Shown here piece after piece: positions 24,681 to 37,237 of a stretch of 64,000 nucleotides of DNA. The DNA comes from Circinella umbellata (taxonomy: Eukaryota > Mucoromycota > Mucoromycetes > Mucorales > Lichtheimiaceae): assembly GCA_025093555.1 (NCBI GenBank), contig JAIWNF010000034.1, positions 496,001 through 560,000 on the forward strand, given 5' to 3'. The notes beneath the pieces are model-generated. The model saw only the letters and a list, made by a program, of their open reading frames with translations. It was not told the origin of the DNA and ran no database searches. A program made the translations under genes and the position numbers. Each line of letters opens with the position of its first letter. The first letter of the stretch is position 1.

Positions 24681-24848
24681 CTTGCTAATTTGGCTGTAGC
24701 TCATCTTCTTCATAACAATGAAGAGCTTTTAGATTTAACAATGAAAAATTGTTGCGCAGCTAATTGCATTTGTTGTAGTAGTCGTTATCTATTGTTTATT
24801 TGTTCAATTACCGACAGATGTCGATGTGGTGCCTTTTTGAACAGCTGA
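24681..24848 (+). pseudogene. Possible orphan exon or relic, cysteine-rich
   Basis: A strong acceptor-like tract (T8CAG at 24671-24679) is followed by a 55-codon open frame. It begins LANLAVAHLLHNNEELLDL and continues with a Cys-rich stretch (CCAANCICC...CRCG) to a TGA. No donor exon was found upstream. It could be a terminal exon of a lost gene or chance. No family recognised. Confidence 0.2.
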
Positions 24849-26521
24849 AGATATTCGAATTATAGTTTGGAACTAGAATCACTGAGCCTTTACTGTGTAT
24901 ATGCTGATGTAACTAGGGACATTAGTATACATAGTATGATTGTCGAAACAGTTTGATAAAAATGTCAGAGAATGGATCATTGTACTTATACGTAACTGAT
25001 GGTGGATGAAGATAAATTTATGTTGAAATACTTCGTGTGGCGGGGGGATGCTGATCTCCTCTAAATTAAACTATTGATAAAAGGTGAGAAATTGATGAAA
25101 AAATAAGAAAGATGAAGAGCTGATAATCATCCGATGGACGAATAAACGGTAGTTGAATATGACCAAGTACCATAAGATGGATATCATTTTGATCGCGATT
25201 GAAACAAGAACAACTTTTCAGTTTTATCTTATCTTGGTTTAATCGACTGGCCATTGTCGCATATAGAAACACAAAAGTCAGCTAGATACATCGATCCAAG
25301 AATAATCATTTAATTATAATAATGCAACCTTTGTATAAGTCTTTAATTTAATGTGGCTGTCATAAGCACAAAATAAAATATAATGGTATTTTCAAAAATA
25401 CTGCTTCTGGTTCAGAAAAAAAATATGAGTATGGAGAATTAGGAAAACAAAGAGAAACACGAAACGGGAAACATAGACGAGACTTCTATGATGTCATGGA
25501 AACTTCGAAATGTGATCATTCTTTAATTTTTTATTTTGCGATACAATATCAAAATTGACTAACTGAAAACGATTTGGTAAGTAGAATTTAAAATGGATCA
25601 ACAAACGTAAAGAAAGAGATGCTCTTTTTTAGCTCATTCCTGTGTTATTGTCGTACAATGAATGACTTTCTGTGCCACTACCTATAGTAGGTCTCGTTCT
25701 GTTTCTATGACTCTGATCTTCTATTGTTAACTCATTCTTCTACACTATATATTTTAAAAGCTGGATTAAATAGTTCAGTATAGGTGTGGTCTATGTATAC
25801 GTAAATTATATATTAATGAAAGGCTAAAGAGAAAAACACAAGTGAATATCCGAGTATACGTGTCATATTTATCGTTATTATGCAAAACCATGTCGATTAA
25901 TTTTTTTTTGGAAAAAAGATGTCATGTTGCATTAGCGTCTTTTCACTCTTGCTATTATCCGAAAAACTATAAGTGTCTCTTATTTTCAATCTATATCAGT
26001 TGAATTTACAAATATTTGCTACGTATAATAAAAATAGCAGTATCACCTTTAAGGAATATTGTCTGATTTATCATAATGACAGAAAGTCACGTTATGGAAA
26101 GGATAAGCATTGTGTAATCTATATTAGCATAAACGGAAAATTGATATGAATCACCAATTCCTAATGGTAGCATTTACCTTTGGTTACTTCAAAATTTTAC
26201 AAACTTATAAAACTAAATATAAGTAATAACATTTCTTACTTAAAAAAAACCACACACACAAGGTGGCCATCACCACCGCAAAAATTTAGATGAAATAGTA
26301 AGTTAAAAGCGATGGTTCCGCGTTTCTTCTTTTCCAACGACGGAACGGAGCTTCCGCGCTGAGCAAATAAAAACGCAGTAAGTAGCTATCTCCGCCACCA
26401 TATCACATAACTTTTTTTTACGCCCGTTTTGCCCGCATTGACATTAGATTTCAGGGTACCTTTTTTTTCGCTATCTTCTTTTTTTTACCTTCAAAAAATA
26501 AATAATAGCTGTTGAACTCGG

Positions 26522-29500
26522 ATGGATTCTTTAGAAGACAGAAGACCACCCAGTAGGTCGAGTAGTCAACGAAGACTTTCATCAAGCTCTTCTCATAAAA
26601 GCCAGTATGGTTCTACCGAAGCTGGTTCTAGTGCACGCCGCAAAAAGTCTACTCTTAAAAGACGATCCACCCTCAAACGTAATCAAAGTCGTCGTCGTCG
26701 TCGTCATCGTCATGACAATTTCAGCGACAACGGTGCCAGTAGTGGTGGTGAAAGTAGCGAAAATAATGGTAGTGACAACGACAACGACGATGACAATGAC
26801 AATGACAATGAGGAACCAGAAAGCACTAACAACAACGAAGACTTGGCAAGCCTTGGGTCTCGTACACAGCACCATAGTCATGGTAAAAGGACACGCCGGC
26901 CTTCTTATCGTGAAGGTGTATCATTCACTGCATTGGACCATGAAGTGACATTAAAAGACAAACAAGAGGTAATAAATGTTTTATTTTTCACTTTTTTGTT
27001 ACTTTCTTTATGTAAAATAATATATGATATTTATTAATATTATTTAGGCCATGAATCGCGACCATCCTTTTGGTATGCCAATATGGAAACCTGCATTATA
27101 CCGTAAATCACGTTCTGTTGTACGCAGAGCCAATCATGCGTTACATTTATACCCATCTTCATCCAAGCACCTTTTTTTGAATCCGGGCAATATCTTATGG
27201 ACATTAGTATTTGGCTGGTGGCTGGCCTTAGTGATGCTTATTATTGCGGTGTTGCTACGTCTTGTACCACCTCACGGTCGAAAATATTGGATGGTCATGA
27301 GTGGGCTGTCATTTTATTTGTTATGGCCTTTCGGTCGTTATGTTGAACGGGTAGTTGTCGAAGATTTAGAAGAACACGATGAAGAAGCTGAAATGCTTAT
27401 TCCAAAGCACACAAAACGAAAACAGACATGGAAAGAATGGATTGTACATGTTGCTATGAGCGGTCCAACAGGATGGATTTATTACTTATTCTACTTGACA
27501 CTTATTGGTAAATATTGATATCACCCCTGTTTGTCTATTTGTATGTGTACATGAGTGTGTGAGTGAGTCTGTATGTATGTATACTGTGCTATTATGATGG
27601 TGATATTAAGGAGTTTTGTGGGACAGAGAGTAGTAGCAAAAAAAGAAGATAGATTTTTAACTTGTATATATCTAGGACCACTTTTATTTATCGCTTCAAC
27701 AGTATGTTGGATGTGTGTTATTACTATCCCCATGGCAAAACTCAATTACAAACTTGTGCGACATTTGATGCAACATCCACTCACACTACGTTTCCATTCA
27801 AGCCCAACAGGTGTTCATCCTAGCGGAAAACCAACCGTTATTTTACTTTGCACATACCAAGCCATTGGTTTCCAATATTACAAGTACACTTATGAAGGTG
27901 TCAATATTATTTTTATTAATTTGATCTCCCTCGTTCTATTTGTTATTTTCGACGAATATGTGATTCATCACCATTTCCCTGATTCTTTTATTGCTTCTCC
28001 TATGATGATTTTCACGTTATCCTTGGGTTCTGTCATACCATTGTCGTATTTTATTGGTATGGGTATTAGTTCCGTATCGGCACAAACTTCCATGGCTGTC
28101 GGTTCAGTAATCAATGCAACATTTGGTAGTATAATTGAAATTATTCTGTATGCTATTGCATTGATGGGTGGCAAGAGTGCTCTTGTAGAAGGAAGTTTGA
28201 TTGGAAGTATTCTTGTTGGTGTGCTTTTGTTACCTGGGTGCTCTATGGTCAGTGGTGGTATTAAACGTAAGGAACAGAAGTTTAATGCAAAGAGTGCGGG
28301 TGTCACTTCGACCATGTTAATCATGGCTTTAATTGGTGCTCTATCACCTACATTATTTTATCAAATGTTTGGATCGGTAAGTTCAATACTGTATTATTAT
28401 ATTTTTATTCTTCACAAGAAAAAGATAACGAGCAAAAAACCTTCTATTTTTTTATCCATATAGTTTGAATTAAAATGTTCTGGTTGCCCTGGAGATGATA
28501 ATGGGTTTGCATGCTCTCAGTGTCATTATGATCAATTAGAACCTGCCAATGATCCAGTATACCAAAATAGTGTCAAACCATTTATGTGGATTTGTGCCAT
28601 TGTTTTGCCTTCTGTATGTATACAACCATATTTTCTTTTTAGATTTAGCTCTACATGCTATGTAGCTAATTAAAGCACTATATACTTTCCAGGCATATAT
28701 TATTGGTTTAGTCTTTAGTTTACACACACATAACGATGTCGTTTGGAAAAGTCCCACACCACAAGATTCAGCAGCACAACAGCAGCAATCATATCTTGCT
28801 TATTACCAAAAGGTATTCCAATCTTACCTTAAAACACAAAACGCTGCGCAACAAGAAGGATCCAGTTTAACAGATAATGATGAGGTTGATTCTCAACATA
28901 AACAAAGGGCACAAAGTGGTATGTAAAAATTACATACAAATATATGTATATATTTATAAGCGTTTATCTTAGAGCGTTATTTTAAAGCAGTACTGATTAA
29001 TGTATATGACTACGGATAGATCCAAGCATATCGATTCATAATGGAGATGGTCCAGCCACTATTGACAATCCTTACAACGGAAACGGTCATAGTAATGGTG
29101 CTGCTACACTTCCTCCCCCACCTCCAGAATTTATTCAAGCTAAAGATGATGACGATGACGACGAAGAAGTGGGAGGCCATGATGCACCCGAATGGTCGAC
29201 AGCCAAGAGTTTTACCGTATTATTTGCTTGTACCATTTTATATTCCATCATTGCGGAAATTTTGGTTGATACTGTGGATTTAATTATGGCAGATATGCAA
29301 TTGGATGAAAAGTTTTTGGGCTTGACATTATTTGCCTTGGTACCAAATATTACTGAATTTACCAACGCTATTGGATTCTCGATTCATGGCAATATTGTTC
29401 TTAGGTACTACTTTACTATATATAAATTTAAATTTATAAAGAGAAAGAGAAAAAATACAATTACTAAAATTCACGTTTTGCGTTATATAATGTATTTTGT

Positions 29501-29874
29501 ATATCAGTATGGAAATCGGTTCAGCATATGCATTGCAAGTATGCTTGTTACAAATTCCAGCCATGGTTGCATTCTCGTTATGGTATAATTGGGGTAAAGA
29601 AGAATTGGCAAATTATACTTTCAGTCTCATTTTCCCTCACTGGGATGTGATTGCAGTTATTTTATCCGTGTTTTTGCTAACATATACCTATCAAGAAGGC
29701 AAATCCAATTACTTTAAAGGAGCAATTTTGATTTTGAGTTATCTTGTTCTTGTTGCTGGATTCTTTTTCATCCCAACAGTAACTCAAAAACAAAATAGTT
29801 TCACTGTTGGACTTGACCCTGCACTTTTATCAAAGCTTGTAAATGATCATTATCCTGTTTCTGGACAACCATAA
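26522..29874 (+). CDS. VNX1: VNX1-type vacuolar monovalent cation/H+ exchanger (CAX superfamily, 911 aa)
   Basis: Seven exons (26522-26968, 27048-27507, 27676-28376, 28464-28613, 28693-28918, 29020-29404, 29508-29874) in phase. The first about 150 residues are a soluble Ser/Arg-rich then acidic tail. A long run of membrane segments follows. The two exchanger signatures are visible: GSVINATFGSIIEIILYAIALMGG in the first half and ALVPNITEFTNAIGFSIHGNIVLSMEIGSAYALQ in the second. Between them is a non-membrane loop with a CSGC...CSQC four-cysteine motif, then an acidic DDDDDD stretch. Known biology: yeast Vnx1 (908 aa) exchanges Na+/K+ for H+ at the vacuole and lacks Ca2+ transport despite its CAX fold. 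The matching length and halves support that assignment. Substrate in this organism is inferred. Confidence 0.93.
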
Positions 29875-31422
29875 ATTTAAAAACATATAGCAATATTGTC
29901 TTTTTATATATAATATATGACTAGTACTGTTCGTAATTACCAGTGCATGATTATTTAATGTAGAGTTTTCGATGATTGATGAGAGCAAATATAAATATTT
30001 TTTGGCTGGATAAGAAGCAACGATGAAAAGTGTGTCTATTAACTATATTTTATTATAAACAATTATATTTTTAATTTATGGATGTACAGACATAGTATGG
30101 TAGATCTCTGGTCTGCTCTTGTGGAAGATTTTATACGACTATCTATTAACTTTGAGATATTCTGACATATCGCACAATTATTGGTAACAGTAAGTACAAT
30201 TCAAGATTGTACCATTCACTCAAGTATTACTAAGTGACAACATGAATTATGAATCAAGTTATAGCAGTTATAATATATTAAAACATTGATGAGAGGCTCG
30301 ACAAACTTAAGGATAATAGCGGAAAGACAAAAATAATTCCTTTTGCTCATGGCGGTTTAGAATATCATTAAAAGATATAATATTATTTTCCAACTGCACA
30401 CTAGCAGAAATTATTTAGATAGCTCGATGGCATAACATCTATATAATTCAAATAAGGTTGAAAATATTTATAATACGTAGTTCTAGTCCTACCTTTAGAA
30501 ATAAATATTTTCATTGTCGAAAATATGGAAAAAAGTAATACTGCATTTAAAATCAGACAATGTTCAAGCATGAAACGCGCACTTCGGGATGATCCTTATT
30601 ATAAAACAGATATTAGTTGACATCGCTGTTAACAAAGTCCCGTCACCAAGTATTAATTGTTTTCGCATAAATGGTAACAATCAATACAAAAAATGTACAC
30701 AAGAAAATCCCAGAATGTGAAGAGTTAGTAACATATTTACTAGTATTATATTGTACTAACGCGAATAAGAAGATCTGTAGTTATGATTGATACTGACTAC
30801 TCCGGCCGTTGTAAAATAGATATTTACAAATTCTCTCATTTGTATTATATTCTACCAGTACAAACAAACAGATGATTCTTAATATGACACCATTTTTGGG
30901 GCTGCCAGTTATAATCAAGGAGTATTATGCTTTTATATAGTAGCTAGCCTATTCATTCATCTCGTCCTCTTGGGTATGAAATTTTTACTTGTGCGTCTAG
31001 AAATAAGTTTTAAGGACGACATGTGAGACGAATTTTGCAAGTCAAACTATGATAAATATGAGCGCGTGGTAATTCATTACTATATTATCTGATAGCTGTT
31101 ATAGCAGATATTCTGTAATATTATAGCTATATGGACTCGCTTTAACCTTAATTAATGTTACTATATCTACGCTGGCAAAGTATATCCGTAACAAAAAAAA
31201 TTGTCATACTGTATCTTAAAGAGCTTTTACTATTCTATGAATGAATAAACTACCATGTTTCTTTTTATCGACCAATGTGAGCAAGTCATGATAGAGGATT
31301 TAATCATTAGTACATGTACGATACAAAAAAAAGAATAGTACAAGTACGTTCACTGAATGGTCGAGTACACTTTTATAATTTGTGCTTTTTAAGGTCATGG
31401 TCTGTCACTCACATGTGCTTGG

Positions 31423-31424
<2 letters not shown>

Positions 31425-31454
<30 letters not shown>
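31425..31454. repeat. Poly(T) tract, 30 nt
   Basis: An uninterrupted run of 30 T on the plus strand in intergenic DNA. It could be a nucleosome-excluding tract or the footprint of an old poly(A) insertion. No element was recognised next to it. Confidence 0.9.
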
Positions 31455-31458
<4 letters not shown>

Positions 31459-31991
31459 TAGAAGATTAGTATGATTAACTGTTCTCATCCGATAAACTAG
31501 ATTTCTTTTAATAATAATAATAGAGTGCTTCGCGACAACAAACAATAGCATAAACAGTACGCAAGATATTTATGAAACGAGTTTATTATTATATAGTAAT
31601 GACAACAAAACAGTATGTCTCTTTTTCTTTGGATATGCTACAGTAAGCTCTATAATCTTTTAGGATAATATATATGCTGCTAAAAAAAACTAATAATACC
31701 TCTTTCGTCATATCCCTTTTTTTATTTTTTATTTTTTGTAGTGCAAGTGAAGGTGTTGCAGCTTCTGTTCAGGAAACAGTAACACAGATAATCACACAAC
31801 AAACAGGAAAACATTTATTTATTTATTTATTTATTTGTCCTTCTCTCTAGTTCCCCTCATTTGCACAATTTCATGTGATACGTACACACCTCTCATCCAA
31901 CATCAACAACAATTTTTGTATCCGTTGCCATGGTGCGATTACCAAAATAGAAATTGTTTCGGTCTCTTGCTCGGAACTAAAACGAGAGAAC

Positions 31992-32017
31992 ATATATATA
32001 TATATATATATATATAT
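31992..32017. repeat. (AT)n microsatellite
   Basis: A 26-nt alternating AT run in the intergenic region downstream of the STIMATE-like gene. Confidence 0.9.
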
Positions 32018-32460
32018 TGTAAGTTTCAGCTAAAGAAAAAGAACTGTAAGCTAGGATTTTGTATATATTGATAAAAAAAAGCGGGCTTATAGATAAACAC
32101 TGGACATTGTATTTTACAGCAGAGGTCGATCCACCCATTTTGCTCTTCTTAGTAACATTATAGTTTAAGTAAAGTGTTATTTTTATATAAGTATAATGAC
32201 AGTATATATATATGTTGCTCTTGTTGATGTGGCAGTTAAAAAAATAAGGAGAAGTGTATGTACATTTTAGAAGATAAATACAAAAAAAAGGGTGCAAAAA
32301 TCGACTGATTTATATCGAATGAGAAAAGAGGAGGAAGAAAGCTACCTTTTTGTTTTTTGTTGGGGTAATAGTGACAGTTAATAATAACGTGTATAGTATA
32401 TATATTGATATATGTATAAAGTGTAATTATCTATAGCTCTTTTATATGAATATAACAGCG

Positions 32461-33505
32461 TCAAGCGGGTGGTGATAATAACGGTGATCGTTCATGGAAA
32501 TTTCCCTCCTTGTGTTGCTTAGGAATGATAGTAATCGATTGAAGAAAATTTGTAGACTCATTCTTTTTCGATGACGGAAGGATATATTTTATAGAATTAC
32601 TTTTATAGTGGTGTTGATTTCCTTTGATAATGGTATCAATAACACAAAACTGAAATGCATTCATAAATAATGGAAATCTAGAGTGATACATAAAATCAGT
32701 TATAATTAGAAAATGAACTTGGATATGCACAAAGAAAATAAAGGAAACAGAGAGAAATTAAAAAGTAATAATAATCTACTTACATAAACATGACAAATAC
32801 AACTTGATAACGGCTATCAGTACCGATTAATTGTAGAACCCAATCGCCAAGATCAAATATAGTAGGCACTAACTGAAACAAACCGTAGATGCAAATCTTC
32901 ATCAAGAACTCAGCCAAAACAAACACCAAGGTTTGTTTCCACCATTTATTAAGCATTGATTTGAAAGTGGATGATGATGTATCACCATATCCTCCTTGAA
33001 GGTGTCGAATACCCCAAAAAGTACCCAGCGACCACTCTAAAATACGGAGCCAAAACCACAAGATAACAATACCGACAGTTGTATCTGTCATCAGACTTAA
33101 AAAATACCATACACAAAGATTGGTCGCAGGTTGCCCATTCCCTGGTCGTCCTGCAAGGTAACTAATTCCAAGATTCAAAAAATGGACTGTGCCTGCACCA
33201 ACAAATTGTTTACTCACATCCAATGCCCTAATAGTTTAATGGTAATTAATTATTATTATTGCTAAAGAATAAAAGGAGCTGGGGGATGGGAAAGAACTTT
33301 GCTCTTGGTAGAGGTGGCGGTGGCAAATAAGTGGAGACATATACCAAATTTCTACAGGTCGTCGAGGTCGTTCTCTCCATCTTTTTATACCGAGTGCTGC
33401 AAGGGCTGTCAGCATCAGTGTTAACTGGACAGCTATAGCAAATCCATCTAATAACTCACATGTTCCTCCTTCATTGCAAGTTTGCCATTGTCGTGAAATG
33501 AGCAT
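32461..33505 (-). CDS. STIMATE/TMEM110 family membrane protein (YPL162C-like, 273 aa)
   Basis: Three exons (33505-33345, 33227-32784, 32677-32461) in phase. It has about five hydrophobic spans: FAIAVQLTLMLTALAALGI; a region around GTVHFLNLGISYLAG; the Cys/Trp-rich CVWYFLSLMTDTTVGIVILWFWLRILEW; TLVFVLAEFLMKICIYGLFQLV; and VVFVMFIFPLFMNAFQFCVIDTII. The family hallmarks are the internal WYFLSLMTDTTVG motif, the KWWKQTLVFVLAE block and the MFIFPLFMNAFQF terminal span. In animals STIMATE sits in the ER and regulates STIM/Orai calcium entry. The yeast relative YPL162C is a vacuolar-membrane protein of unknown role. Fungi lack canonical STIM, so the calcium role does not transfer automatically. The C-terminus is soluble, basic and Ser-rich, ending RSPLLSPPA. 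Confidence 0.87.
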
Positions 33506-36500
33506 CGCTAAATTGTTTAAAAAATGAAAATATCTGCCGTTTATTTGTTATATATGTAACGTGTGGATGTAAAAGGAAAGTGAGAGAAAGTAAAAGAGGA
33601 AGAGAGAAAGAAAGAGAAAAGAAAAGAAAACTCCCTGATTCTTTTTATCATGACAATATAAATAAAAATGACAACTACTGGTATACTGTATATTCTCTCC
33701 CTAATAAATAATCACACATGGTACTCGTGCCGCATTTCATTGATTAAATCTCCATAACATTATCTGTAACCGGACAACAAAAGGTTTCTTCTTTAGATAC
33801 GTAAACAATTTTTTTTTCAAGTGTAGTACAACACAGGTGCATAAAAATACATGCCCTCTAGTTAAAGAAAAAAAAAACCTCAGTTTAATTTTTCCTGTCG
33901 ATATATAAGATTTTTAGGGAGAAAACTATATATAATATCGTCTTTTCTTATGACTGATCATAAAATGGTAGAAAATTATTGATGTACTATGCAATGTGTC
34001 GCACGACATGAAGTTTTCATTTTTCGTTGGTCACTGATTGTCATATAATATTTTTGTACACATCTTTTTTTTTTCACCTGCTACTTGAAATGTGCATTTC
34101 TGTATATATTTACATGCAGCAAGAGTATGCGGCAAAAATACAATGGTATTTTTTTTTTACTTTGGAAAGTAAAAGAATGAAGGAGTAGCTAGATAAGAAT
34201 TTATTATAATTTATACCATTGCGCCTAGTTTATACACTTTAGTACGTACCGAAAACAAAATGTGATACGTACACCTAACACGTAGTCACTTTAGACATGA
34301 TATAATAACGATAAAAAAAATACATAACAGAAAAGTACGTACGTATTTCCTATTTTATCACTTTTATTATTATAAGGATGGTTGTAAGAAATGTTTCTTT
34401 GGCTTTGTCTCCTCATTTGTGGTAGTTTATACTCAAGCAATACCATCACAAAAGTAAACAACCACGAGGCTGATCTGGTAATACACTTATGGACAGTCAA
34501 TGAGAATTAGTTTATTGAAGATACCAACTCAATTCACTATAGCCAGATATAACCGGAATCAAATTACATTTATGTAAAGTATGACTAGCTAGTAGTTATT
34601 TCAGAAACAAATGCACCGAGATATCATGTATCGAGAAGGGGGGGGCTTTTCTTCTTTTTTTTTTTTGTCGATGATTATAATCCCAAATTTTCATTGATTG
34701 CTGAACAAAAGCCGATGAGAAGGATATGTGAGAGTAAATGATTTTTACAGTTAAACTTTTAATAATGAAAGGATTGGGGGAAAACACTTACCAAATAATA
34801 CCAGTTGAATGAGTTAGTAATTAATTAGCTTGTATAATATCTTGGAAAATTAATAATAGTGTTACGAAAGTTCAAAGAAAATGTGGTAAAAAAAAAGCTA
34901 TACCTATATTAACTACAGGTCATGAATTCAGGTTCAAAATGATAGTGCTCCCGTAAACGATATGACACATGATAATATAAAACAGTTTTATGTTGATCTG
35001 AAATAATTAAACATCATTTCCCATGCGTGCAAACACACTTTTTTTGATGTAAAGAGAAAAAGATTAATTGATGTTGATGGGTAATTTGATAACAAGCCGG
35101 AACAACTTTTTTTCCCTGGCAAATATTAGTTTAAATGAAGATGAAATTTGTCGAACACAGATATATAAGATAATTATAAAAAGGTGTTGATGTTCTTGAC
35201 GATTTAAAATGGTGGCGAATATGATGGCGCTATATATTATTCTTAAGTCCTTTATTGATCTTAAAATGAAAAATCAGCAAAAACGTGCAATAATAATGGA
35301 CATGCAAGTTGTTGAAAAACTCGATAAATGATTCATATATGCGCCTTGTATGCATATAAGTATAGCTTATTACATGAAAATATCGTGTGCCACGCATTTA
35401 TTTTAGAAAACATCAACGTGACGGAAATAGCATTAAAAAGGAAGGTGTAAAATATATAGAGTACGTACTATATTAAAGCCAACAAAAATAGAAAACATGA
35501 AAACATGAAAATCCTAACCCCTTGATGATGGCTGCTCATGAAGGTAATAAAAACAAGACTGCATAATAGTACTTGTTTATTTATTTTTATTTTTATTATG
35601 GTATATATGTAAATATATACATAATGCATACTGATTATCAGAAATTATTCTCAGTTTTTAATATAATAATGAAAAAACATATAAAGAGGAGGTAGTTTTT
35701 GTCGTTTAGACATTTTTCTAGAATTTTGCAGAATCGAACATGGCAAACCAAACAGCTAAAAAATAAAGTATAAGTTTCTGTTTATTTACATAATTATACT
35801 ACAATATATGTTAAGTATTTTATTAGAATGACGATGCTAATGTTAAAACAAATGATATCTACTATAACAATACTTTTAGCATTGAGTTTGTACTACGTAA
35901 TACTTTGCTAGAATGCAGATCGTCCCTGGACCAAAACGACGGTAGAAACAATAGGGAAGGGGTAATTGTGGTCTTTAGAGAGCCACCTCATATTAGTGTT
36001 ATACTGCACCAATGCTATCGTCACGTAAAATAATAATATGAGAAGGATCCCATAGTAAAGAAATATTTGTGTTGTTTAGTACAGCAAAAATAAATAATAT
36101 ATATTAAAGTCAATTTTGTAAGGAGTAGATAGATTTTGATGCTTTTAACAATAACGGTATATAAAAGTGTCAGGCAGCTACTACTTATTACTATGTGATA
36201 CCATGTTGCTTGTTGTTTTAAGATTATGATTCTACCGTTATTTATGTAACCTGTGTAGTATGTAGTAGATTTTTTTTGAAACAATACAATACAAGGTAGT
36301 ATGTGGTAGAGAAAATAATGGATGGTCTAAAATAGAAAGCCAGTTTTTCTAGTAAGATCGGAATGTTACAATAATAGTCTGTGTAATCGATCATCGTTTT
36401 ATAATTTAAAAATAAGACGCTTAAAAGCGAAGTGATGATAATTTAAAGACCACAAAAAAAGCACGGACTCTTTTTTGATAAAAATTCTAACGAAGAGATC

Positions 36501-37237
36501 GCGGACAAGTTACCCGTAGATTTTGAACGCCTTCATTAATTCTTTCCCTCCCCAAAAAAAAACCACAATTTGCGCGACCCCCAAAAAAGAAATCATTAAT
36601 AAAGTTTTTCTTAATAGATAACTCTGCATAGTTCTGATAATAATAGCAAATAAGGAGCGAATCATAAATAACCAGCAAAAAAAAAAAAGAAGATAAACAA
36701 ATTACATCAATAATCTATAATAGTGGTAATAACGATGACAAGGAAAAAAAAGAAAAAGAAGCAAGTTTCGGGTTTAAATTTTTTTTTTTTGATAGTTAAC
36801 CAAATGGCTGGGAACTCAATCAAGATCAGGAAAAAAATCTACAAGGGCAAAAAAAAAGAACTGACCCGACAATATGGTTCATGCCTGCATAATCATAAAT
36901 ATGGTAGCCTGTAAAGAGTCTTCGAATATAAACCAGCACATCAAATAATTGGAGCGACCTGACAATTAAGACGTAAAGAATAAGTTAATAATGGACTACT
37001 AGGCAAATTGAAATAGGATGTCTGTACAAAAAAGAAGAAATAGCTTAGTGTTGGCAGCGAGGTAGTGCGCTTATGATATGTAATGTGTCTGTTATATGTA
37101 CCACAGTTAGTCCGCGCATTCTCTTTGCCCTTTCTCTATAAAACCTCTTTTTCTTCCTTTTTCTTCGATTCTTTCCTTTTTTTTTACCTTGTGTGTGTTT
37201 GTTGTTTCTTTTTTTTTTTTTTTTTTTTTTTTTTTGC
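33506..37237. other. Divergent intergenic region, no supported gene
   Basis: About 3.7 kb between the STIMATE-like start (-) and the GATA factor start (+). Short frames (for example 34291-34500, 36021-36284 and 36723-36914) lack any domain, signal peptide or exon partner and overlap A/T homopolymers. The last 28 nt before the GATA start are a T tract. Confidence 0.6.
37209..37235. repeat. Poly(T) tract directly before the GATA-factor start
   Basis: Twenty-seven T end 3 nt before the ATG at 37238. This is unusually close for a leader sequence. It may be a poly-pyrimidine 5' UTR or a splice-acceptor-like tract. Confidence 0.85.

Larger units (their letters stand above)
23321..26521. other. Divergent intergenic region between chitin synthase and VNX1-like genes
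   Basis: About 3.2 kb, AT-rich, separating two divergent start codons. It holds two faint coding hints in the middle (24404-24541 on minus; 24681-24848 on plus, separate entries). A TTCCGCG pair lies near the VNX1-like start (26316-26322 and 26352-26358). Otherwise I see nothing supported. Confidence 0.55.
29875..32460. other. Intergenic between convergent genes; no supported gene
   Basis: About 2.6 kb between the VNX1-like 3' end and the STIMATE-like 3' end. It holds low-complexity tracts: 30 consecutive T at 31425-31454, a TTTA run near 31816-31835 and a TA run at 31992-32017. Open frames at 31835-32297 are shadows of these repeats. Confidence 0.65.

Noticed and set aside
31835..32297. Overlapping frames on both strands rich in YIYIYI
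   Set aside because: They are translations of the TA microsatellite and surrounding AT-rich DNA.
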